A stretch of 64,000 nucleotides of DNA from VRUE01 sp050258095 (GTDB lineage Bacteria > Actinomycetota > Thermoleophilia > Solirubrobacterales > 70-9): positions 1 through 64,000 of the forward strand of contig JBLMYD010000010.1 in assembly GCA_050258095.1 (NCBI GenBank). Reading direction: 5' to 3'. The notes beneath the pieces were generated by a model. It had not been told where the DNA came from. It did no database searches and saw only the letters and a list, made by a program, of their open reading frames with translations. How positions within the stretch are numbered: position 1 is the stretch's first letter; each line of letters starts with the position of its first letter. The position numbers and the translations under genes are program-made. Below are positions 57,453-64,000 of the stretch, one piece after another.

Positions 57453-60113
57453 GTGGTCCGGAGCGGCCTCTCAGATCGCGAGGCGCGCCGCCGGCTCGAG
57501 CAGCACGGCCCGAACGCGATCGAGCGCCGCCGCGGGCCGAGCCGGCTGCGCGACCTGGGGCGCCAGTTCACCCACCCGCTGGCGCTGCTGCTCTGGCTGG
57601 CCGCGGCGCTGGCGGCGGCGACCGGCATCGCCGCCCTCGCGATCGCGATCGTGGCGGTGATCGTCCTCAACGCCCTCTTCGCCTTCGGCCAGGAGCTGCA
57701 GGCAGAGCGGGCGACCGAGGCGCTGCGTGAGCTGCTGCCGCCGCGGGCGCGGGTGCGGCGCGGCGGCCGGGTCGTCGAGATCGAGGCGACGGCGCTCGTG
57801 CCCGGCGACCTGCTGCTGATCGAGGAGGGCGACCGGCTCTCGGCCGACGCGCGCCTGATCGAGGGCGACCTCGAGATCGACACCTCGCCGCTGACCGGCG
57901 AGTCCCAGCCGGTGGCGCGCAGCGCCGAGCGCACGGCGGCCGCCGCCTCGCCGCTGGAGGCCGAGAACCTGGTCTTCTCGGGGACGCTCTGCACCGCCGG
58001 CGAGGCGGAGGCGGTCGTCTACGCGACCGGGATGAGCACCCAGCTGGGGCGGATCGCCGCCCTCTCACAGCGGGTGCGGACCGAAGCCAGCCCGCTGCAG
58101 GCGCAGGTCAACCGCGTCGCCCTGCTGATCGCCGCCGTCGCGATCGCCGCCGGCGTCCTCTTCTTCGCGATCGGCACCACTGCGGCCGGGCTCTCGCTGG
58201 CCGACTCGGCGACCTTCGCGATCGGCCTGCTGGTCGCCAACGTGCCCGAGGGCCTGCTGCCGACGATCACCCTGGCGCTCGCCGTCGGCGTGCGGCGCAT
58301 GGCCCGGCGGCGGGCGCTGGTCAAGCGGCTGACCGCGGTCGAGACGCTGGGCTCGACCGACGTGATCTGCACCGACAAGACCGGCACGTTGACCGAGGGG
58401 CGGATGAGCGTCAGGGCGCTGTGGGCGGACGGGGTCGAGCTGGTGCCCGGCGGCGACGGCGCCGTGACGAGCGGCGAGCCCTTCTCGGCCCTGCTGCGCA
58501 CCGCGCTGCGCTGCAACAACGCGACCGCCCGCCGCGACGGGGACGGCTGGCGGCGCGGCGGCGACCCGAGCGAGAGCGCCCTGCTCGTCGCCGCCGGCGA
58601 GCTCGGCGAGGACGTCGAGTCCGCCCAGGAGGAGCGCGACGCAGTGCGCCGGGCGCTCTTCCACTTCGACCCGCGCCTGAAGCGGATGACGACGCTCGAC
58701 GAGGAGCCCGGCGGGCGGCTCTGGCTCCACACGAAGGGGGCGCCGCTCGAGCTGCTCGAGCGCTGTGCCTCGGTCCGCAGCAGCGGCGGCGACCGGCCGC
58801 TGACGGCAGCCGACCGGGAGGCGATCGCGACCGCCTTCGAGGGCTACGCGCGGCGCGGCATGCGGGTCTTCGGCTTCGCCGAGCGGCGGGCCGAGGCGGC
58901 GGACGGCGAGCGCGAGCTGGCCGAGGCCGACCTCAGCTTCGTCGGCCTGATCGCGCTCGCGGACCCGCTGCGAGCGGAGGTGCCGGCCTCGGTCGCCCGC
59001 TGCCGCCGCGCCGGCGTGCGCATCGTCGTCGTCACCGGCGACCACGGCCTGACCGCCGCCGCCGTCGCGCGCGAGGCCGGCATCGTCGGCGAGGGCGCGA
59101 CCGTCGTCAGCGGCGCCGAGATCGAGGCGATGCCCGAGTCCGACCTCGACCGGTTCCTGAGCGCCACGGAGGAGCTGATCGTCGCCCGCAGCAATCCCGA
59201 GACCAAGCTCCACCTCGTCGACGCGCTGGAGGCGCAGGGCCACACGGTGGCGATGACCGGCGACGGCGTCAACGACGCGCCGGCCCTGCGGCGCGCCGAC
59301 ATCGGCGTGGCGATGGGCGAGTCGGGGACCGACGTGGCGCGCGAGGCGGCGACGATGGTGCTCACCGACGACGACTTCTCCTCGATCGTCGCCGCGATCG
59401 AGGAGGGGCGCGTCGTCTACGAGAACATCCGCAAGTTCATCACCTACATCTTCGCCCACACGACCCCGGAGGTCGTCCCCTTCCTGATCTTCGCCCTCTC
59501 CGGTGGCGCGGTGCCGCTGCCGCTGACGGCGCTGCAGATCCTCGCCATCGACCTTGGCACCGAGACGCTGCCGGCGCTGGCGCTCGGCACCGAGCCGGCG
59601 GAGCCGGGCCTGATCGACCGGCCGCCGCGGCCGCGCAGCGAGAACATCGTCAGCCGCGCGATGCTGACTCGCGCCTGGCTCTGGCTCGGGCTGCTCGAGG
59701 CGGCCCTCGTCAGCGCCGGCTTCTTCGCCGTGCTGCTCGGCGCCGGCTGGTCGCCGGGCGACCCGACCGGCAGTGGCAGCGCCCTGCACGGCGACTACCT
59801 GGCGGCGACGACGATGACCTTCGCCGGGATCACGGCCTGCCAGGTCGGCACCGCGTTCGCCGCCCGCACCAGCCACGCCTCCCTGCGCCAGATCGGCGTC
59901 CTCTCCAACCCGCTGCTGATCGGCGGCATCGCCTTCGAGCTCGCCTTTGCCGCGGCTCTCGTCTACGTCCCGGCCCTGCAGTCGATCTTCGGCACGGCCG
60001 CCCTCTCGCCGGGGCAGCTGGCGCTGCTGCTGCCGTTCCCGTTCCTCGTCTGGGGCTCGGACGAGCTGCGGCGTCGGCGGCTGCGGCGCCGCTCGCCGGC
60101 TCTGCGAGGATGA
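57453..60113 (+). CDS. P-type cation ATPase with P2C (Na,K-ATPase-like) signatures
   Basis: An 886-residue HAD-family pump. Actuator TGES (DTSPLTGESQPV), phosphorylation site D308 in ICTDKTGTLTEGRM, hinge MTGDGVNDAPALRRADIGVA with D604. The M4 stretch VANVPEGLLPTITLALAVGV and VKRLTAVETLGSTDVICTDK follow the P2C wording (NVPEGLLPT, VETLGST) rather than the usual bacterial Ca-pump wording (AIPEGLPAV). About ten membrane helices. Ion specificity (Na, K, Ca or Mg) cannot be decided by eye. GTG start 6 nt after the PBP stop. Confidence 0.85.
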   Translation: MVRSGLSDREARRRLEQHGPNAIERRRGPSRLRDLGRQFTHPLALLLWLAAALAAATGIAALAIAIVAVIVLNALFAFGQELQAERATEALRELLPPRARVRRGGRVVEIEATALVPGDLLLIEEGDRLSADARLIEGDLEIDTSPLTGESQPVARSAERTAAAASPLEAENLVFSGTLCTAGEAEAVVYATGMSTQLGRIAALSQRVRTEASPLQAQVNRVALLIAAVAIAAGVLFFAIGTTAAGLSLADSATFAIGLLVANVPEGLLPTITLALAVGVRRMARRRALVKRLTAVETLGSTDVICTDKTGTLTEGRMSVRALWADGVELVPGGDGAVTSGEPFSALLRTALRCNNATARRDGDGWRRGGDPSESALLVAAGELGEDVESAQEERDAVRRALFHFDPRLKRMTTLDEEPGGRLWLHTKGAPLELLERCASVRSSGGDRPLTAADREAIATAFEGYARRGMRVFGFAERRAEAADGERELAEADLSFVGLIALADPLRAEVPASVARCRRAGVRIVVVTGDHGLTAAAVAREAGIVGEGATVVSGAEIEAMPESDLDRFLSATEELIVARSNPETKLHLVDALEAQGHTVAMTGDGVNDAPALRRADIGVAMGESGTDVAREAATMVLTDDDFSSIVAAIEEGRVVYENIRKFITYIFAHTTPEVVPFLIFALSGGAVPLPLTALQILAIDLGTETLPALALGTEPAEPGLIDRPPRPRSENIVSRAMLTRAWLWLGLLEAALVSAGFFAVLLGAGWSPGDPTGSGSALHGDYLAATTMTFAGITACQVGTAFAARTSHASLRQIGVLSNPLLIGGIAFELAFAAALVYVPALQSIFGTAALSPGQLALLLPFPFLVWGSDELRRRRLRRRSPALRG

Positions 60114-60117
60114 GCCG

Positions 60118-60939
60118 GTGGCGGTCATCGAGACCGAGGGGCTGACCAAGTTCTACGGCGCCGAGCGCGGCATCGAGGACGTCACGGTGGCGGTGGAGGC
60201 GGGCGAGGTCTTCGCCTTCCTCGGCCCCAACGGGGCGGGCAAGACGACGACGATCCGCACCCTGCTCGACCTGCTGCACCCGAGCGCCGGCAGCGCCCGC
60301 ATCTTCGGCCTCGACAGCCGCCGCGACAGCGTCGCGATCCGCGCCCGGCTCGGCAACCTGCCGGGCGACTTCGGCTACGGCAAGCGCAGCACCGGCCGCG
60401 AAGCCGTCGCCCTGCTGGCGAAGCTGCGCGGCCTCGACGGGCTCGGCCGGGCCGAGCAGCTGGCGCGCCGCTTCCGCGCCGACCTCGAGCGGCCGCTGGG
60501 CCAGCTCTCGCGCGGCAACCGCCAGAAGGTCGGCCTGATCACGGCCCTCTTCCACTCGCCCGAGCTGCTCATCCTCGACGAGCCGACCAGCGGCCTCGAC
60601 CCGCTGATGCAGGAGGAGTTCCTCGCTCTCGTGCGCGAGGAGCGCGAGCGCGGCTGCGCCGTCTTCCTCTCCTCGCACGAGCTCGACGAGGTCGAGCGCG
60701 TCTGCGACCGGGTCGGCATCATCCGCGAGGGCAGGCTGGCAGCGGTCGAGCGCGTGCAGGACCTGTTGGCGAAGACGGTCGAGCGGCGCCGGGTCGAGGT
60801 CGAGTTCGCCGACCCGGTCGAGCTCGAGCGGGTGCGGGCGCTGCCCGGCGTCGTCGCCGCCGAGTTCGCGCGGCCGACCCTGGAGGAGGTCTTCCTCACC
60901 TACTACCGCGGCGAGGGGGAGGGGGAGAGCGAGGGGTGA
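60118..60939 (+). CDS. ABC-2 exporter ATP-binding protein
   Basis: A 273-residue ABC ATPase: Walker A GPNGAGKTT at 36-44, the signature is degenerate (LSRGNRQKVGLITAL, as common in ABC-2 exporters), Walker B LLILDEPTSGLDP and H-loop SSHELDEVERVCD. GTG start 4 nt after the ATPase stop. C-terminal DUF4162-like domain (VEVEFADPVELERVRALPGV). Partner permease follows in a 4-nt overlap. Confidence 0.85.
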   Translation: MAVIETEGLTKFYGAERGIEDVTVAVEAGEVFAFLGPNGAGKTTTIRTLLDLLHPSAGSARIFGLDSRRDSVAIRARLGNLPGDFGYGKRSTGREAVALLAKLRGLDGLGRAEQLARRFRADLERPLGQLSRGNRQKVGLITALFHSPELLILDEPTSGLDPLMQEEFLALVREERERGCAVFLSSHELDEVERVCDRVGIIREGRLAAVERVQDLLAKTVERRRVEVEFADPVELERVRALPGVVAAEFARPTLEEVFLTYYRGEGEGESEG

Positions 60940-61715
60940 GCGCCCTGGTCCTCGCCAAGCTGCACGAGCGGCGCCGCTCGCTGCTCTCCTGGGGGTTGCC
61001 GATCGGCCTCTGGTCGGCCTTCGTCGTCGCCATCTACCCCTCGGTCGAAGACGCGCTCGCGAAGGCGGTCGCCTCCTACCCGGAAGCGCTCAAGCAGGCC
61101 TTCGGCCTCGCCGAGCTGAACTCCGTCGAGCAGTACCTGAACGCCGAGATGCTGAGCCTGATCGTGCCGCTCGCGGTCGGCTACCTGGCGGTGCGCTCGG
61201 TCGCCGCCGGTCTCTCCGGCGCCGCCGAAAGCGGCCGCCTCGACGTACTGCTCTCGGCGCCCGTCTCGCGCCGCCGGCTGGTCGCCGCCGACTTCGTCGC
61301 GACCGCGGTCGAGCTGGCGGCCGTGCTCGTCGTCAGCGTCCTGATCACGATGCTGGGCAGCATCCTCGCCGGCTCCGGCCTCTCCTTCGGCCTCGCCCTG
61401 GCCGGCTTCGCCAACGTCTGGCCGCTGGCGCTGCTCTTCGCCGCGCTCGGCATCGTCGTCACCGGGCGCTCGCTGCACACCGCCGCCGTCACCGGCTCGG
61501 TCGCCGGTGTGCTGGTCGCGATGTACGTCGCCGACCTCGTCGGCCGGCTCGACACCAGCCTCGACTGGGTCCGCTACGGCTCGGTCTTCCGCTACTACGG
61601 GCGGGCGATCGAAGGCGGCATCGACCCCGTCGCCTTCCTCGGCGTCACCGCGGTCGCGGTGGCCCTCGCCGCGCTCGGCGCCGTCCTCTTCGACCGCCGC
61701 GATCTCGCCGCCTGA
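60936..61715 (+). CDS. ABC-2 transporter permease
   Basis: A 259-residue protein with six helices; SAPVSRRRLVAADFVATAV is the intracellular coupling loop of the ABC-2 family and RYYGRAIEGGIDPVAFLGVT precedes the last helix. Start GTG overlaps the ATPase stop; stop overlaps the next start (TGATG). Confidence 0.8.
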   Translation: MSALVLAKLHERRRSLLSWGLPIGLWSAFVVAIYPSVEDALAKAVASYPEALKQAFGLAELNSVEQYLNAEMLSLIVPLAVGYLAVRSVAAGLSGAAESGRLDVLLSAPVSRRRLVAADFVATAVELAAVLVVSVLITMLGSILAGSGLSFGLALAGFANVWPLALLFAALGIVVTGRSLHTAAVTGSVAGVLVAMYVADLVGRLDTSLDWVRYGSVFRYYGRAIEGGIDPVAFLGVTAVAVALAALGAVLFDRRDLAA

Positions 61716-62842
61716 TGGTTCGCGGCAGCGTTCGCATCGGCCATCTCGCCGGCATCCCGATCGGCGTGCAGCCGCTCTGGCTCGTGATCGTCGCGCTGAT
61801 CACCTGGTCGCTGGGGGCCTCCTACTACCCGGACGCGGTGTCGGGGATCGCCGCGGTCCCCGCCTACGCGCTCGGCCTGCTCAGCGCCCTGCTGCTCTTC
61901 GCCAGCATCCTCCTGCACGAGCTCGGGCACGCCGTCGTCGCCCGCCGCCACGGCGTGACGATCGAGGAGATCGACCTCTGGCTGCTCGGCGGGGTGGCGC
62001 GGATGAAGGGCAACCCGGAGGCGGCCGGCGACGAGCTGCGCTTCGCCCTGGCCGGGCCGGCGGTGACGCTGGCGATCGCCGCCTGCTTCGGCCTGCTCGC
62101 CGTGGCCCTGCCGTCCTCGGCGCCGGCGGCGTTGCGGGCGGTCGTCGACTACCAGGTCTACGTCAACGTGGCGATCCTCGCCTTCAACCTGCTGCCCGCC
62201 TTCCCGCTCGACGGCGGCCGCGTCGCGCGGGCGCTGATCTGGGGCCGCATCGGGGACCTCGACCGGGCGACGGCGATCGCGGCCCGGATCGGGCGCGGCT
62301 TCGGCTACGGGATGATCGGCCTCGGCGTCTTCGCCACGGTCAGCGGCGCGGTCGGCGGCCTCTGGCTGGCGCTGATCGGGTTCTTCGTCATCGCCGCCGC
62401 CAAAGCCGAAGAGGGCGGGCTGCGGGTGCGCGAGGCGTTCAGCGGCCGCGAGGCGGGGCGGCTGATGTCCTACCCGGCGGTCGCGATCCCGCTCGAGGCC
62501 AGCGTCGAGGAGGCGGTGGAGGGTTTCTTCGTCCCCTACCGCTACACGGCCTTCCCGGTGATCGATGGCGAGCGGCCGGTGGGGCTCATCGACCTGGACG
62601 CGGTCGAGCGCGTGCCCGAGGATCGGCGCCGAGCCACCAGCGTCGCGCAGGTGGCGACGATCGACCCCGAGTTGATCGTCGGCGAGCACGAGGACGTCGC
62701 GGCGCTGATCGAGCGGCCGGCCTTCCAGCGGCTCGGGCGGGCCGTGGTCCGCACCGACGCCGGCGGCATCGGCGTGCTCTCGATCACCGACGTGCGGCGC
62801 GTGCTGCGGGCGCTGAAGCTCGCCTCCGGCTCATCGAGCTAG
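61715..62842 (+). CDS. Site-2-type membrane metalloprotease with CBS domains
   Basis: A 375-residue M50 protease: zinc motif H68-E-L-G-H72 in a membrane helix, third ligand D166 in LLPAFPLDGGR, and about six helices. Residues about 245-365 form two CBS modules (LMSYPAVAIPLEASVEEAVE; PAFQRLGRAVV...VLSITDVRRVL), which bind adenine nucleotides and regulate the family. Cleaves membrane proteins such as anti-sigma factors. Its stop TAG shares bases with the convergent regulator's stop (CTAG, 62839-62842). Confidence 0.9.
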   Translation: MVRGSVRIGHLAGIPIGVQPLWLVIVALITWSLGASYYPDAVSGIAAVPAYALGLLSALLLFASILLHELGHAVVARRHGVTIEEIDLWLLGGVARMKGNPEAAGDELRFALAGPAVTLAIAACFGLLAVALPSSAPAALRAVVDYQVYVNVAILAFNLLPAFPLDGGRVARALIWGRIGDLDRATAIAARIGRGFGYGMIGLGVFATVSGAVGGLWLALIGFFVIAAAKAEEGGLRVREAFSGREAGRLMSYPAVAIPLEASVEEAVEGFFVPYRYTAFPVIDGERPVGLIDLDAVERVPEDRRRATSVAQVATIDPELIVGEHEDVAALIERPAFQRLGRAVVRTDAGGIGVLSITDVRRVLRALKLASGSSS

Positions 62843-63189
62843 GCGTCTTTGCGGGGGATCACCGCGTCCCGCACCTCGCGCACGTCGCGGCCGATCGCGT
62901 CGAGCCGTTCGAGCACGGCGCGTTCGAAGGACTCGCTGTCGCCCAGGCGCCCGGCCGCCCGCAGCAGCTCGGTCATGTCGGCGCCGAGGGCGTCGGCGAT
63001 CCGCTCGATCACCTCGTCTCCCGGCGGGCCCTGGCCGCCCAGCTCGACGCGGGAGAGATTCGATGCAGACATTGGTATTCGCGAGGCGAGCTGCTCGAGC
63101 GTGTAGCCGCGCTCCCTGCGCAGCTTACGCAGCAAGGCGCCAAGGGCCAACGCGCGGCCGGCCTCCCGCTGTCCCCTAGGACTGGCCAT
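62839..63189 (-). CDS. XRE-family helix-turn-helix regulator
   Basis: A 116-residue protein: helix-turn-helix LLRKLRRERGYTLEQLASRI then PMSASNLSRVELGGQGPP, and a C-terminal helix SESFERAVLERLDAIGRDVR that could dimerise. ATG 63189 chosen over a start 54 nt upstream because the extra residues are not conserved-looking. Targets unknown; the gap to the next gene (63190-63452) contains GTTAATCGGTTAAC, a possible site. Confidence 0.75.
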   Translation of the reverse strand: MASPRGQREAGRALALGALLRKLRRERGYTLEQLASRIPMSASNLSRVELGGQGPPGDEVIERIADALGADMTELLRAAGRLGDSESFERAVLERLDAIGRDVREVRDAVIPRKDA

Positions 63190-63452
63190 GGTCCAGCGGT
63201 TAGTTCGAGCATAAACACGCGGTCCCCTTGCCGCTTCCCGCAAAGCAGTAGATAGCCCGTTAATCGGTTAACTTGAACTGGCCTGGCCAGACGAGAAACC
63301 GTTGTCAGCCTCGACTGGTCAGGCATAGCGAAGCGGCTCAATAGGCCGCCCCCTTTCTTCCCTGGCGCATGGCGGTGGTTTGCCTGGGAATTGATTCAGT
63401 TGCTACTCAATCGCGTCTTGTTTCGTGCGCTCGGACGCCCAAGGATCGGGCC
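63190..63452. other. Intergenic region between the regulator and DUF4160 gene
   Basis: About 260 bp. It holds TATGCT upstream of the regulator on the minus strand (18 nt from the ATG), GTTAATCGGTTAAC near 63259-63272 and CTGGCCTGGCCAG at 63279-63291. No gene is supported. Confidence 0.4.
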
Positions 63453-63722
63453 GTGCCGCGCATCAGTGCCTTCTACGGCATTTCCATCTGGATGTATTAC
63501 GACGAGGGACAGCATTCCGGCCGTCTGCATCTCCACGCTCGTTACGGTGAGTCCGAGGCGTCGATCGATATCGAAACCCTTGGCGTGATGTCCGGCGAGC
63601 TCCCCGGCCGCGCCCTCCGAATGGTCCGTGAGTGGGCGGCGAGGCATCGGGTTGCTCTGAAGTGGAACTGGCGGCTGGCACGGGCTAAACAGCCGCTTGC
63701 GAGCATCGAGCCCCTTAAATGA
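63453..63722 (+). CDS. DUF4160-family protein
   Basis: An 89-residue protein: VPRISAFYGISIWMYYDEGQ, then HLHARYGESEASIDIETLGV and ALRMVREWAARHRVALKWNW are the DUF4160 pattern. GTG 63453 follows AAGGATC with suitable spacing. Family members are routinely followed by DUF2442 proteins, as here (18-nt gap), and the pair is a suspected toxin-antitoxin-like module. Confidence 0.75.
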   Translation: MPRISAFYGISIWMYYDEGQHSGRLHLHARYGESEASIDIETLGVMSGELPGRALRMVREWAARHRVALKWNWRLARAKQPLASIEPLK

Positions 63723-63740
63723 GGCCCTACCATCCTGGGT

Positions 63741-64000
63741 ATGCGAAGCACTCCGTTGCTGATAGAGGCCACTCCCGGCGACGACCACCGCGTCCGGGTT
63801 CGGTTCGAGGATGGCCTGATCGCCGAGGTCGACTTGTCATACCTCCTCGACTACGGCGGGGTCTTTGAGCCTCTGCGTGACGAGCAGTACTTTCGGCAGC
63901 TTCGCGCCGATGCTGAGGCGGGCACCATCGTTTGGCCAAATCAGGCGGATATCGCCCCTGAGACGCTCTACGCCCACGCCAAGCGATCAGCGGTCGACGC
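63741..64000 (+). CDS. DUF2442-family protein (3' end beyond window)
   Basis: ATG 63741 opens MRSTPLLIEATPGDDHRVRV, followed by FEDGLIAEVDLSYLLDYGGV, FEPLRDEQYFRQLRAD and GTIVWPNQADIAPETLYAHA, the DUF2442 signature with its closing W-x-N-x-A-D-I-x-P-E-x-L. At least 86 residues; the frame is open at the window edge but is nearly full length for the family. Confidence 0.8.
   Translation, partial: MRSTPLLIEATPGDDHRVRVRFEDGLIAEVDLSYLLDYGGVFEPLRDEQYFRQLRADAEAGTIVWPNQADIAPETLYAHAKRSAVD

Noticed and set aside
1..64000. CRISPR arrays, insertion sequences, prophage or integrase genes
   Set aside because: No spaced direct-repeat arrays, transposase or integrase motifs were seen on either strand.

Overview
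The window reads as chromosomal DNA of a high-GC actinobacterium, most likely of the Thermoleophilia/Solirubrobacterales type. This is inferred from the GC-rich codon use, many GTG/TTG starts, lineage-typical exported proteins (an HtaA-like repeat protein, a YWTD-type propeller with a 'DTTPP' C-terminal domain) and many genes whose -10 box lies only 6-11 nt before the start codon (apparently leaderless mRNAs). No rRNA, complete tRNA, CRISPR array, integrase or transposase was found.

Region 1 (1-4514) is a defence/toxin island: an MNT/HEPN pair, a PIN-toxin remnant, the 3' stump of a DUF4143 ATPase gene, two vapBC pairs between two copies of a 58-bp direct repeat, and, past one exported-protein gene, an AbiEii-like nucleotidyltransferase with a 53-residue partner gene.

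Region 2 (about 5.6-36.6 kb) is a large surface-polysaccharide locus. It starts at a promoter near 5616 and holds two nucleotide-sugar epimerases, a WecA/TagO-like initiating transferase, an AsnB-type amidotransferase, a Wzz/BY-kinase copolymerase, two polymerase/ligase-type membrane proteins, about ten glycosyltransferase domains, a methyltransferase, a secreted TIM-barrel hydrolase-like protein and four separate sulfotransferases. The expected product is a sulfated, possibly methylated and amidated exopolysaccharide. One reading frame fuses a GT92 glycosyltransferase to a complete ABC exporter half-transporter. No Wzx flippase is visible, so this ABC unit is the best candidate for moving lipid-linked glycan. 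Two apparently acquired modules are embedded: an SDH-type Clp-fold protease with an overlapping 54-residue gene, and a Fic enzyme behind an 80-bp AT-rich leader.

Region 3 (36.7-54.5 kb) is mixed metabolism and accessory DNA: a small secreted protein, a Baeyer-Villiger-type monooxygenase, a doubly frameshifted DUF3800 gene, a cyclase-family hydrolase, a stand-alone 5'-3' exonuclease, a CMD-family protein with an SDR, a secreted protein with a poly-Glu microsatellite, glutamate decarboxylase, a third vapBC, an ABC-2 transporter, a propeller protein, an acyl-CoA carboxyltransferase and an ArsR-like regulator beside a nested palindrome. Long perfect hairpins mark several gene ends, and a tRNA 3' fragment lies near 54.47 kb.

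Region 4 (54.5-64 kb) is envelope and ion related: glyoxalase, a class A penicillin-binding protein, a P-type ATPase with Na,K-ATPase-like signatures, an ABC-2 exporter and a site-2 protease with CBS domains form a nearly gapless plus-strand run. It is followed by an XRE regulator and a DUF4160/DUF2442 pair running off the end.
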